Shown here: positions 7,163 to 15,265 of the stretch, piece by piece
Numbering within the stretch: position 1 is the stretch's first letter
Layout of the letters: every line of letters starts with the position of its first letter
From: DATAXP01 sp036272935
Lineage (GTDB): Bacteria > Planctomycetota > Planctomycetia > Pirellulales > PNKZ01
DNA: 33,852 nucleotides
NCBI GenBank assembly: GCA_036272935.1
Contig: DATAXP010000097.1
Coordinates: 1 to 33,852 of the forward strand
Direction of reading: 5' to 3'
Translations under genes and position numbers: made by a program
The notes under the pieces: model-generated
Database searches by the model: none
Seen by the model: the letters and a program-made list of their open reading frames with translations, nothing else
Told to the model about the DNA's origin: nothing

Positions 7163-8320
7163 ATGCCCGCTAAACGCGATTACTACGAAGTGCTCAGCGT
7201 CGTCCGCACGGCCACGCAGACCGAGATTTCGGCGTCGTATCGCAAGCTGGCGATCAAGCACCATCCGGACAAGAACCCCGGCGACGACGACGCCGTGCGC
7301 TTGTTCAAGGAGGCGGCCGAAGCCTACGAGGTGCTCAGCGACGACGACAAGCGCGCCCGCTACGACCGCTACGGCCACGCGGGGGTCGACGGTCCCGGCG
7401 GCGGTGCTCACTTCACCGACGTCAACGACATCTTCCAGGCGTTCGGCGACCTGTTTGGCGACGGCGTGTTCGGCGATTTGTTCGGCGGCGGTCGCGGCCG
7501 CGGCGGCCGACGAGTGGCAAAAGGGTCCGACGTTCGTAGCGACATTACGCTCGATTTGCTCGAAGCGGCCCGCGGTGTGACCAAGGAAGTGGCGTTCACG
7601 CGGAACCGCAAGTGCGAAGAGTGCTCCGGCTCCGGTGCCCGCCCCGGTACCAAGCCCGAAGCCTGCAAGTACTGCGGCGGCCACGGGCAGGTGATTCAGT
7701 CGTCGGGCATCTTTCGGGTGCAGACCACCTGCCCGGCGTGCCACGGCACGGGCACCGTGATCAAAACTCCTTGCGACGCTTGCGACGGTCACGGCATGGT
7801 CGAGGAGCGCGCCACGCGCGAGGTGAGCATTCCCGCCGGCGTCGACGGCCAGACCCGCATGCGCATCGCCGGCGAAGGGGACGCCAGCCCGGGCGGCGGG
7901 CCTCCCGGCGACTGCTACGTGTTCATCAATGTGAAAGAGCATCCGCTGTTCCGCCGCGACGGCATGAACCTGATTTGCCGGATGCCGATCACCTACTCGC
8001 AAGCAGCCCTGGGGGCGACGGTCGAAGTGCCGACGCTCGATGGCCGCGAGTCGCTGAAGATCGCCACCGGCACGCAATCGGGCGACATCTTCAAGCTGCG
8101 CGGCCGAGGGATGCCCGATCCGCGCCGCCGCGGCACCGGCGACCTGCTGGTGCAGGTGTACCTCGAGGTGCCGAAACATCTCACCTCGCGGCAGAAGGAG
8201 CTGCTGCGCGAGCTGGCCCAGGAAGAGCACGCGAATGTTAGCCCCGAGCAGAAGAGCTTCTTCGAGAAGCTGAAAGATTACTTCGTCCCTGAAGAAACCA
8301 CGACGACCGACGAAGATTAG
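7163..8320 (+). CDS. dnaJ: Chaperone DnaJ (Hsp40, type I)
   Basis: A co-chaperone of 385 residues that stimulates DnaK ATPase and delivers clients. Domain order is complete for class A DnaJ: a J domain (about residues 5-67) with HPD at 34-36, then a Gly/Phe-rich linker. The zinc domain (about 151-211) has four CxxCxGxG repeats: CEECSGSG, CKYCGGHG, CPACHGTG and CDACDGHG. The C-terminal substrate-binding domain has IPAGVDGQTRMR and GDLLVQVYLEVP. The start is placed at ATG 7163 (MPAKRDYYEVL), as homologues begin a few residues before KRDYYEVL. ATG 7148 is possible; neither has a strong ribosome-binding site. grpE follows after 7 bases. dnaK is not in the window. Confidence 0.95.
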   Translation: MPAKRDYYEVLSVVRTATQTEISASYRKLAIKHHPDKNPGDDDAVRLFKEAAEAYEVLSDDDKRARYDRYGHAGVDGPGGGAHFTDVNDIFQAFGDLFGDGVFGDLFGGGRGRGGRRVAKGSDVRSDITLDLLEAARGVTKEVAFTRNRKCEECSGSGARPGTKPEACKYCGGHGQVIQSSGIFRVQTTCPACHGTGTVIKTPCDACDGHGMVEERATREVSIPAGVDGQTRMRIAGEGDASPGGGPPGDCYVFINVKEHPLFRRDGMNLICRMPITYSQAALGATVEVPTLDGRESLKIATGTQSGDIFKLRGRGMPDPRRRGTGDLLVQVYLEVPKHLTSRQKELLRELAQEEHANVSPEQKSFFEKLKDYFVPEETTTTDED

Positions 8321-8327
8321 GTGAACC

Positions 8328-8843
8328 ATGAACGACACAAGCAACGATCCCAACGCGCCGCAAACCGAAACCGTCGACGAATCGTTGGCCCAGGAAGTTC
8401 TGCGGCTGCGGGCCGAGCTGGCCGACGCCAAGGACCGCGCCCTGCGCTCGCAGGCCGAGGCCGAGAACATGCGCAAGCGCCTGCGGCGCGAGATGGACGA
8501 CGAACGCAAGTACGCCCTGCTGCCGCTGCTGGCCGAGCTGCTGCCGGTAGTCGACAACGTCGGCCGCGCGATCGAGAGTGCCGAGAAGACGCACGCCGAA
8601 TCGCCGGTGGTCGAGGGCTTCAAGATGGTCGCGCAGCAATTGAGCTCGGTGCTCGAAAAGCATCAGTGCACGAAGATTCCTGCGCTGCACAAGCCGTTCG
8701 ATCCGCACCTGCATCAGGCAATCGCCCAGCAGCCGAGCAAAGAGTTCCCGCCGAACACCGTGCTGGTCGTCGCCCAGGAAGGTTACCAGGTGCAAGAGCG
8801 CGTGCTGCGCCCGGCGCAAGTGATCGTGAGCACAAGCCCCTAG
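8328..8843 (+). CDS. grpE: Nucleotide exchange factor GrpE
   Basis: A protein of 171 residues that releases ADP from DnaK. It has an acidic, disordered N-terminus, then a long heptad-like helix (LAQEVLRLRAELADAKDRALRSQAEAENMRKR). The core follows with YALLPLLAELLPVVDNVGRAI, GFKMVAQQL and FDPHLHQAI, and the C-terminal beta domain contains EGYQVQERVLRPAQVIV. Length and order are normal. It lies 7 bases after the dnaJ stop, so the two are almost certainly co-translated. The order dnaJ-grpE without hrcA or dnaK differs from the common hrcA-grpE-dnaK-dnaJ cluster. Confidence 0.93.
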   Translation: MNDTSNDPNAPQTETVDESLAQEVLRLRAELADAKDRALRSQAEAENMRKRLRREMDDERKYALLPLLAELLPVVDNVGRAIESAEKTHAESPVVEGFKMVAQQLSSVLEKHQCTKIPALHKPFDPHLHQAIAQQPSKEFPPNTVLVVAQEGYQVQERVLRPAQVIVSTSP

Positions 8844-8868
8844 CCCCCAATCCCCAGCCCCGCTCTCC

Positions 8869-9174
8869 ATGCCCACCTACGATTACGTCTGCGACGCCTG
8901 CGGCCACGAGTTCGAGCAGTTCCAGTCGATCAAGGACGACGCGCTCACCAAGTGCCCCAAATGCAAAAAGAAGAAGCTCCGCCGCAAGATCGGCCCCGGG
9001 GCCGCGATCGTGTTCAAGGGCTCGGGCTTCTACCAGACCGACTACCGCAGCGACTCGTACAAGAAAGCCGCCTCGTCGGATAAACCCGCCGACAAGCCGG
9101 CGAGCGAGAAATCAGGCGGCGAGAAAAGCCCCGCGCCTGAGAAGAAAACGACGCCCAAGAAAAATGATGAATGA
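8869..9174 (+). CDS. FmdB-family zinc-ribbon protein
   Basis: A protein of 101 residues. The N-terminal 45 residues form the FmdB/putative regulatory zinc ribbon. It opens MPTYDYVCDACGHEFE with Cys8 and Cys11, and a second pair at Cys29 and Cys32 (KCPKC). The phrase FKGSGFYQTDYRSDSYKK is also characteristic of the family. The rest is a Lys/Ser/Pro/Glu-rich disordered tail. Members are usually annotated as regulatory proteins, but their biochemical role is not established. It lies 25 bases after grpE. The intervening leader is pyrimidine/cytosine-rich (agcccccaatccccagcccc) with no Shine-Dalgarno sequence. Confidence 0.85.
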   Translation: MPTYDYVCDACGHEFEQFQSIKDDALTKCPKCKKKKLRRKIGPGAAIVFKGSGFYQTDYRSDSYKKAASSDKPADKPASEKSGGEKSPAPEKKTTPKKNDE

Positions 9175-9210
9175 TAAATGCTTAATTGCTGTAGTTAAGC
9201 ATTTATCATT
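9170..9210 (+). terminator. 16-bp perfect hairpin after the FmdB-like gene
   Basis: aatgataaatgcttaa (9170-9185) pairs exactly with ttaagcatttatcatt (9195-9210) around a 9-base loop. The hairpin overlaps the FmdB stop codon and ends 11 bases before yacG. It is A/T-rich in a high-GC region and is followed by a short T-rich stretch, so it may be a weak terminator or processing signal between the two genes. Confidence 0.5.
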
Positions 9211-9221
9211 TCGCATTTCCC

Positions 9222-9410
9222 ATGCTTTGCTCCATCTGCCATCGCCTGTTCGACCCGGCGGAATCGAAAGCGATGCCGTTCTGTAGTCCGCGTTGCCGGC
9301 AGATCGATCTTGGCCGGTGGCTGGGCGAGGAATATCGCCTCGATAGTCCAGGGGACGACGAGGACGGCGAAACCGAAGTCGCCCCAATCGGCGACGATCC
9401 GCCGGAATAG
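9222..9410 (+). CDS. yacG: DNA gyrase inhibitor / zinc-binding protein YacG
   Basis: A small protein of 62 residues. Cys3 and Cys6 (CSIC) and Cys21 and Cys25 (CSPRC) form the four-cysteine zinc site, and the sequence CRQIDLGRWLGEEYRL is the family signature. In E. coli YacG binds GyrB and inhibits gyrase. The acidic tail from residue 40 is typical of an extended C-terminus. It may be transcribed with the preceding zinc-ribbon gene, though a strong hairpin separates them. Confidence 0.9.
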   Translation: MLCSICHRLFDPAESKAMPFCSPRCRQIDLGRWLGEEYRLDSPGDDEDGETEVAPIGDDPPE

Positions 9411-9437
9411 CCCTCGCCGGCCGCTTGCGGCTTAGCA

Positions 9438-9466
9438 TTGCAAGCACTTGGGCCTCGGATCATAAT
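9438..9466 (+). promoter_or_regulatory. Possible sigma-70-like promoter
   Basis: TTGCAA (9438-9443) and CATAAT (9461-9466) are separated by 17 bases, about 75 bases before the likely ATG of the next gene. It is the only plausible promoter in the gap after yacG, and is judged by eye. Confidence 0.35.
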
Positions 9467-9541
9467 TGCCGGCGCTAATCTCGCATGCCCGCCGGAGCAA
9501 CGGCGGCGCGGCGTCGTCACACCAGCTTCGGGGATCTCTTG

Positions 9542-10870
9542 ATGGCGGACGAGCATCAGTCGGCAGCGGCATTTCAGCCACCGCTCGGCACGCGCCATGA
9601 AACCGCCGAGGGCTCCGTCTACGAGGCGCGGCTCGAACGCTGGCGATGGCTGTGCCTGGTGCGTGCCCTGCGTATCGCGATTAGCGGGCGGATGTTGGTC
9701 CCGGCCGCTGCGGGCGTCTTCCTGACGGTGCTGGGCTGGTGGCTGCTGGCTTGGGTCTTCGGCGGCAGCGGCGACCCTTGGCTGATCGCGAATCTGGCCG
9801 GCTACCGCAGTTGTCCGTTCACCACGCATGCGGCGACCGACGAGCCGCCGCAGCCCGGTGGTTCGCTCATAATGCGCGGGCCCGAGACGCTGTTGGACGG
9901 CCCCGACATTGGCCACCACTCTCGCTGGCCCCTGGCCGACGCCTGGCAGCAGCTCAGCGCCCCGGTCCGCCAACTGTTCGATCGGCAACTCAGCTTTGTC
10001 GGCCTCGCGTTTCTGCTGCTGTGCGGATTGTGGGTGATCGCAGTGTGGGCTCTTGTGGGCGGAGCGATCGTGCGCCTAGCCGCCGTGCAACTGACGCGCG
10101 AAGAAAAGATTCCCTGGAAGCAGGCTTTCTCGCACGCGTTGGCGAAGTGGCAATCGTATTTTGCTGCCCCGCTGATGCCGCTGCTGGGTGTGCTGTTGAT
10201 GACCGTGCCGATGGCGCTGGTCGGCGTGCTGATGCGCACCAACGTGGGCCTGCTGGTCGTCGGCCTCCTGTGGCCGCTGTACTTGTTGGCCGGTGTGCTG
10301 ATGGCAATCTTCCTCGTCGGCTTGCTGTTCGGCTGGCCGTTGATGTGGGCGGCGATCGGCACCGAAGAAAGCGATAGCTTCGACGCGCTGAGCCGGGCCT
10401 ACTCGTACGTCTACCAGCGGGCGCTGAAGTACCTGCTATACGCCGCCATCGCGATGGTGCTGGGAGCGCTCGGCGGCTTGTTCGTGTGGGGCTTCGCGGC
10501 GGCGGTGATCCACCTGGCCCATTGGGCCAGCGAATGGGGCAGCGGCTATGCTCCGCGCGAGGTGAACACCGTCGGTCAGTGGGGAGTCAACCTGCTCCAA
10601 TTCTGGGACGGCGTCGTCCGGCTGTTCGCGTTGGGATTCGTCTACAGCTACCTGTGGACCGCTTCGACGGCGATCTATCTGCTGCTGCGCCACGACGTCG
10701 ACGGCACCGAGATGGACGAAGTGCATGTCGACGAGGAGCAAGAGTCGTTCGGCCTGCCGCCGCTGAAGCGCGACGAGGCCGGCGTGCCCGACGTCGCCGA
10801 GGAACCGGTCGGCCGCGGTGCGCCGGGAAGCCCGAGCGAATCGTCCGGCCATGAGACAGGCCTGGCCTGA
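9542..10870 (+). CDS. Polytopic membrane protein, conserved hypothetical
   Basis: A protein of about 442 residues with around six hydrophobic segments. The first follows a cytoplasmic N-terminus (RMLVPAAAGVFLTVLGWWLLAWVF). Others include LSFVGLAFLLLCGLWVIAVW, PLMPLLGVLLMTVPMALVGV, the long VVGLLWPLYLLAGVLMAIFL and YLLYAAIAMVLGALGGLFVW, and a last one near FALGFVYSYLWTAS. The loop EEKIPWKQAFSHALAKWQSYF and the phrase SDSFDALSRAYSYVYQRALKY recall planctomycete integral membrane proteins of unknown function. The C-terminal 80 residues are hydrophilic and acidic. The start is taken at ATG 9542 (MADEHQS); the frame is open to an upstream ATG at 9485, which would add 19 less hydrophobic residues. 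No catalytic motif is seen. Confidence 0.65.
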   Translation: MADEHQSAAAFQPPLGTRHETAEGSVYEARLERWRWLCLVRALRIAISGRMLVPAAAGVFLTVLGWWLLAWVFGGSGDPWLIANLAGYRSCPFTTHAATDEPPQPGGSLIMRGPETLLDGPDIGHHSRWPLADAWQQLSAPVRQLFDRQLSFVGLAFLLLCGLWVIAVWALVGGAIVRLAAVQLTREEKIPWKQAFSHALAKWQSYFAAPLMPLLGVLLMTVPMALVGVLMRTNVGLLVVGLLWPLYLLAGVLMAIFLVGLLFGWPLMWAAIGTEESDSFDALSRAYSYVYQRALKYLLYAAIAMVLGALGGLFVWGFAAAVIHLAHWASEWGSGYAPREVNTVGQWGVNLLQFWDGVVRLFALGFVYSYLWTASTAIYLLLRHDVDGTEMDEVHVDEEQESFGLPPLKRDEAGVPDVAEEPVGRGAPGSPSESSGHETGLA

Positions 10871-11194
10871 TGGCTGCGGCGCTCAGCCTTTCTCCGGCCC
10901 CGAGCTGGCCCACAGCATCTCGCGCTGGGCAGCGACTGCCGCTCCCCGCCGCATCCGGTACAGCGTCCGCTGGGAGGCATTTCCGCCGCGGCAAGTATCT
11001 CGACTGCGCTGGCACCCTACGCCTTGCCGAGATTCAAAAAACTGAACAACCCTGCGACACGGACGCTCTGTCTTCCCAGTATTTAGGCATCGCCTTATAA
11101 TTGAGGTTTTGCGGCTCGCATATCCGGCGTGGCCGCTTGCCCGTCGCAGATCTTGCATTGCCCAGCGCCCCGCCGAGGTTTCACGAAAGCATTC
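10871..11194 (+). other. Intergenic region with a possible promoter
   Basis: These 324 bases show no credible gene on either strand; the short open frames lack start signals and look compositional. A consensus -10 TATAAT lies at 11096-11101, with TTCCCA 17 bases upstream (11073-11078), about 93 bases before the next ATG. This is the best promoter candidate for the disordered-protein gene. Confidence 0.4.
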
Positions 11195-12577
11195 ATGACC
11201 GATCCCAAAAATCGTTGGCAGTCACTGGCCGAGCAGCTCGGCGCCGAAGCACACCCGGCCGAGCTGCCGCCAAGTTCTTCGCCGCCTCCTGCGGGGCGGC
11301 CTCCTGCGGCCAAAAAGCCCGCCCCTCCACGTCCCAAACCTTCGGCCAATTGGGGCGATGTGGCCACGTCGCTGGGACTCGATCCGCCGCCTGAGCCACC
11401 GCGAGCGGCCGAGCCGCCGCCTCGTGCTGCCGAACCGATCAGCGCCGCGGATTCATCGCCCCCGGCAAAGGCCGAGCCTTCGCCGAGCGACGACGGGCCA
11501 CGCAGCGGCGGCGAGGGGCGCGGTATGGGCGAGGGGCGCGGTCGGGACCGCGATGTTCGTTCGCGCCGCCCGGGCGGCCCCGAGCGTCGCGACCGTGACG
11601 AGCGACCCGGCCGCGAACGATCACGCCACGAGCGACCGCGGCACGAGCGCGCTGCCGAGCCGCCGCGCGAACCACCGGCCGAGGCCGCCGACGATGAAGT
11701 GATTATCGAAGCGGAGATCGTCGAGGAGTTCGAATCGCACGTCGAGCGGCACGAACCTTCCGAATCCGGCGAAACGTCGGGTGAAGGTTCGTCCCGTCGC
11801 CGAGGGCGTCGCCGCCGGCGCCGTGGTGGCCGCGGCGAGGAGCGTCGTGAGTCCGGCGCGAAACGTGAACTCGCAGAACCCGAACCGCCATCGAGCCGAT
11901 CGGTCGACGATCTGGATGACGACACCGACTCGCCGGCCGCCTATCCCGAAATGCTCGCTGAGCAGGAGCCGCTGGAGCGCCGCCCCGAAAGCCGCGAAGG
12001 ACAGCGGTCCGAGCGTCCCGATGGAGAACGTTCTGGACGCCGACGACGCCGCCGTGGCGGGCGCCGCCGCCGTGGAGGCGAATCTCGCAGCAGTACAGAA
12101 TCGCGCGGTGGCAACGAACGAGCCGAGCCGAGCCACCGCAGTGACGAAGATCGACCGCATGACGACGACGAGCCGCTGCGCGGCGCGTACGACGACGTGC
12201 TCGACGACGTGCTCGACGACGTGCTCGACGACGAAGACCATGACGATGAGGATCACGGCCACGAGCCGCTCTCGGTTTCCGAGCAGCACGAGCCGATCGA
12301 TTTCGATGCCCCAAGAACCGGCGACAATGAAGCGGTCGAGGGAGATGAACTCGCGGCTGCCGAGGACGACGGTGAAGATCACGACGGTGAAGATCACGAC
12401 GACGAAGACCTCGGCGACATGAAGCACGGCCATCGGGGCATTCCGAGCTGGGAAGACGCTCTGGGCGTGATCATCAGCACGAACATGGAGGCTCGGGCCC
12501 GCAATCCGAATCCCGGCGGACAGGGTGGGCGCCGCGGCGGTCGTGGGTGGGGGCGTGGCAAGCCGCGCGGCGGGTGA
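11195..12577 (+). CDS. Highly charged disordered protein with Arg/Gly-rich blocks, possible RNA-binding
   Basis: About 460 residues with almost no hydrophobic core. A short ordered N-terminus (MTDPKNRWQSLAEQLG) leads into Pro/Ala-rich and Arg/Asp/Glu-rich low-complexity sequence. Two basic blocks (SRRRGRRRRRRGGRGEE and GRRRRRRGGRRRRGGE) alternate with acidic stretches, including three DDVL repeats and repeated GEDHD. Only the C-terminus looks conserved: a helix-like RGIPSWEDALGVIISTNME followed by a Gly/Arg-rich tail ending in GRGKPRGG. Similar planctomycete proteins are sometimes labelled RNase E-like because of the composition, but no S1 or catalytic RNase E domain is present. RNA or nucleoid binding is an inference from the RGG-like tail. 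ATG 11195 is preferred over an upstream frame extension at 11129. Confidence 0.7.
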   Translation: MTDPKNRWQSLAEQLGAEAHPAELPPSSSPPPAGRPPAAKKPAPPRPKPSANWGDVATSLGLDPPPEPPRAAEPPPRAAEPISAADSSPPAKAEPSPSDDGPRSGGEGRGMGEGRGRDRDVRSRRPGGPERRDRDERPGRERSRHERPRHERAAEPPREPPAEAADDEVIIEAEIVEEFESHVERHEPSESGETSGEGSSRRRGRRRRRRGGRGEERRESGAKRELAEPEPPSSRSVDDLDDDTDSPAAYPEMLAEQEPLERRPESREGQRSERPDGERSGRRRRRRGGRRRRGGESRSSTESRGGNERAEPSHRSDEDRPHDDDEPLRGAYDDVLDDVLDDVLDDEDHDDEDHGHEPLSVSEQHEPIDFDAPRTGDNEAVEGDELAAAEDDGEDHDGEDHDDEDLGDMKHGHRGIPSWEDALGVIISTNMEARARNPNPGGQGGRRGGRGWGRGKPRGG

Positions 12578-12637
12578 TCGTGGCGACAATCTTCCTGGTC
12601 CTGTCGGAAGAGGGCCGGGGGTGAAGGGGGGACGAGC

Positions 12638-13618
12638 ATGTTGTCTCGCATCGCGCGCGTGGGAATCGTCGTCGTCGCGGCGATCGTTGCCGGTTGTGGT
12701 GCATCCGACGGCACGTCGTCCAAAAAGAACGTCATTGCCGTCATCCCCAAGGGGACGACCCACGAGTTCTGGAAGTCGGTCCACCTGGGAGCTGCGCAGG
12801 CGGCACGCGAGCACGGCAACTGCGAAATTCTCTGGAAAGGTCCGTTCCGCGAGGATGACACCGACGGCCAGATTTCGATCGTGCAGGATTGCATCACGCG
12901 CGGCGTCTCGGGGATCGTGCTCGCGCCGCTGAATTCGCAGGCGCTAGTGCCGTACGTCAAGGAAGCCCGCACCGAGGGCGTCCCAACGGTGATTTTCGAC
13001 AGCGCGCTCGACGATGAGAGCGCCACCATCAGTTACGTGGCGACCGACAATCGCCGCGGCGGGGCGCTCGCTGCCCGCGAGCTGGCTCGGCAACTGGGCG
13101 GCGAGGGGAACGTGATCTTGCTGCGCTACAACCATGGCAGCGAGAGCACCGAGCAGCGCGAGAACGGCTTTCTGGAAACGCTCCAGACTGAGTTTCCGAG
13201 AATCAAGCTAATCAGCACGAATCAATACGCCGGGACCACGCCCGAGTCGGCCTTGGAAAAGGCCGAGAACCTGCTGACCGTTTACGGCAAGGAGCTCGAT
13301 GGCATCTTTGCCGTTTGCGAGCCGAACAGTGCCGGCGTGCTCGGCGCCTTGGAGCAGGTTGGGCAGGCCGGCAAGCTGAAGTTCATCGCCTTCGATCCCA
13401 GCCCGCGGTTGATCGACGCCTTGGCCGAAAAGAAAGTCAGCGCGATCATCTTGCAAGACCCGGTGCGGATGGGTTATTTGGCCGTCCGCGCGATGCTCGA
13501 TCATCTCGACGGCAAGCCGGTCGAGAAGCGGATTGCCACCGGCGAATTCGTCGCGACACCCGAGAACATGCGCGAACCCGAGATCGAAAAGCTGCTGCAT
13601 CCGCCGATTTTTGATTGA
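12638..13618 (+). CDS. Sugar-type ABC transporter substrate-binding lipoprotein
   Basis: A protein of 326 residues. The N-terminal signal has a lipobox (VVAAIVAGC) with Cys20 as lipidation site, so it is a membrane-tethered periplasmic protein. The rest is a periplasmic-binding protein of the LacI/RbsB type: IPKGTTHEFWKSVHLGA at the start, GVSGIVLAPLN, VPTVIFDSAL, YVATDNRRGGALAA, ILLRYNHGSESTEQRENGF and the hinge-side FAVCEPNSAGVLGAL. The family binds ribose, galactose, xylose, autoinducer-2 or similar. The ligand here is not predictable. GGGGGGA (12626-12632) precedes the ATG by 5 bases. The ATPase and permease genes follow. Confidence 0.88.
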   Translation: MLSRIARVGIVVVAAIVAGCGASDGTSSKKNVIAVIPKGTTHEFWKSVHLGAAQAAREHGNCEILWKGPFREDDTDGQISIVQDCITRGVSGIVLAPLNSQALVPYVKEARTEGVPTVIFDSALDDESATISYVATDNRRGGALAARELARQLGGEGNVILLRYNHGSESTEQRENGFLETLQTEFPRIKLISTNQYAGTTPESALEKAENLLTVYGKELDGIFAVCEPNSAGVLGALEQVGQAGKLKFIAFDPSPRLIDALAEKKVSAIILQDPVRMGYLAVRAMLDHLDGKPVEKRIATGEFVATPENMREPEIEKLLHPPIFD

Positions 13619-13660
13619 TCGCCTTTTAGAGCGTTTTTTCGGCTAGCTGGCGGCGAGATC

Positions 13661-13718
13661 GGGTGCCATGCTCACGCTTGCGTGGAGCATGTCCACGACG
13701 AGCGTGGACATGGCACCC
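13661..13718. repeat. Inverted repeat GGGTGCCATG...CATGGCACCC
   Basis: gggtgccatg (13661-13670) and catggcaccc (13709-13718) are exact inverted copies, with an inner imperfect hairpin between cacgcttgcgtgg and ccacgacgagcgtgg. This wording is a widespread planctomycete intergenic repeat. It lies between the binding-protein gene and the ATPase gene and could reduce downstream expression. Confidence 0.6.
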
Positions 13719-13765
13719 CGCGTCCTGGGTTGCCGACTAAACTGAATGCATGAGCGACTGAATGC

Positions 13766-15265
13766 ATGGGCGGCGATTCTTTCTTGCTCGAAATGCACGG
13801 CATTGCCAAGCGGTTCGGGGCGACGCATGCGCTGCGCGATGTATCGCTCGCGGCCCGCGCCGGCGAAGTGGTTGCGTTGATCGGGGAGAACGGCGCCGGC
13901 AAAAGCACGCTGATGAAGGTCCTCAGCGGCGCACACCGACCCGATGCCGGCACGATGCACCTCGACGGCAAGCCGTACCATCCCACCGGTCCGCACGAGG
14001 CCCGTGCTGCCGGCGTGGCGATGATCTACCAGGAGCTGAACCTAGCTCCCGACCTGTCGGTCGAGGACAACATCATGCTCGGCCAGGAGCTGCACACCGT
14101 GGGCCTCGTCCGCCAGCGGGCCCAGCGCGAGCGCGTCGCCCGGGCACTCGCCCTGCTCGGGCATCCCGAGCTGAGGCCGCAGGCGCGCACCGGCGACCTG
14201 TCGGTCGGCGCGCAGCAGCTTGTCGAAATTGCCCGGGCGTTGGTGTTCGAGGCGCGGGTGATCGTGTTCGACGAGCCGACCAGTTCGTTGGGCCATCGCG
14301 ACGTGCAACACCTGTTCGCTGTAGTCGAAAAGCTCAAACGCTCCGGACGGGCAATCATCTACATCAGCCATTTCTTGGAGGAGATTCGCACCGTTGCCGA
14401 CGCGTACGCCGTGCTGCGCGACGGGCAGACCGTGGGCCACGGTTGCCTGGCCGACGCGACCGACGCGCAGATTGTCACGCTCATGGTTGGCCGCAGCATC
14501 GACGACCTGTTTCCTTCGGTCGCCCACGCGCCCGGCGAACCGGTTCTTGCGCTCGAAGGACTTTCGGGAAGAAAAATGCCGCACAACGTCACGCTCACGC
14601 TGCGTCGCGGCGAGGTGCTGGGGCTGGCGGGACTTGTCGGCTCCGGGCGGTCCGAGCTGTTGCGCAGCATTTTCGGGCTCGAGTCGGTGCGATCTGGCGA
14701 GGTGCGCGTCGCCGGTGCGCGCTTTACGCCGCGCCCTCGTGCGGCGATTCGCGCCGGCCTGGGCATGCTTTCGGAAGATCGCAAAGGCGAAGGGCTCGCG
14801 CAAGATCGCTCGATCGAGGACAACATCTCGCTGAGCTACCTGCGGCCGTATACCCGTTGGGGCTGGCTGAACCGGCGATGGCGCGCTCGATCCATGGCCG
14901 GACTGATGCGCTCGATGGAGATCAAGGCCCGTTCGCCCGAGCAGCCGGTGCGCGAACTTTCCGGAGGCAACCAGCAGAAGGTGGCAATCGCGCGGCTGGT
15001 GCATCAGAATGCCGACGTGCTGCTGCTGGACGAGCCGACGCGCAGCATCGACGTGGGCACCAAGGCGATGATTTATCGTATGCTGGGGCAGTGGGCAGCC
15101 GAGGGGAAAGCAATCGTCTTCGTCAGCTCGTACCTGCCCGAGCTGCTGGCGATGTGCGACCGGATTGCGGTCATGCACCGCGGCAGGCTGCGCGACGTGC
15201 GGCCGAGGGACCAGTGGACCGACGAGACTGTGATGGCGTGCGCCGTTGGCGCCGAGAGTGAATGA
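13766..15265 (+). CDS. Sugar ABC transporter ATP-binding protein (two NBDs, RbsA/MglA type)
   Basis: A tandem ATPase of 499 residues that powers a CUT2-class sugar importer at the inner membrane. In the first domain, Walker A GENGAGKST is at residues 40-48, the signature is LSVGAQQLVEIARAL (SVGAQ instead of SGGQQ) and Walker B is VIVFDEPTSS. The second domain has the degenerate P-loop typical of this class (GLVGSGRSE), then LSGGNQQKVAIARLV and VLLLDEPTRSIDVGTK. No Shine-Dalgarno is evident before ATG 13766. The word ctgaatgcatg is repeated twice just upstream (13742-13752, 13758-13768). The stop overlaps the permease start by 4 bases (ATGA), showing translational coupling. Confidence 0.92.
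   Translation: MGGDSFLLEMHGIAKRFGATHALRDVSLAARAGEVVALIGENGAGKSTLMKVLSGAHRPDAGTMHLDGKPYHPTGPHEARAAGVAMIYQELNLAPDLSVEDNIMLGQELHTVGLVRQRAQRERVARALALLGHPELRPQARTGDLSVGAQQLVEIARALVFEARVIVFDEPTSSLGHRDVQHLFAVVEKLKRSGRAIIYISHFLEEIRTVADAYAVLRDGQTVGHGCLADATDAQIVTLMVGRSIDDLFPSVAHAPGEPVLALEGLSGRKMPHNVTLTLRRGEVLGLAGLVGSGRSELLRSIFGLESVRSGEVRVAGARFTPRPRAAIRAGLGMLSEDRKGEGLAQDRSIEDNISLSYLRPYTRWGWLNRRWRARSMAGLMRSMEIKARSPEQPVRELSGGNQQKVAIARLVHQNADVLLLDEPTRSIDVGTKAMIYRMLGQWAAEGKAIVFVSSYLPELLAMCDRIAVMHRGRLRDVRPRDQWTDETVMACAVGAESE

Noticed and set aside
10883..11158. Minus-strand 91-codon open frame in the gap before the disordered-protein gene
   Set aside because: No ribosome-binding site, Arg/Cys-rich shadow composition and no similarity to a known small protein family.
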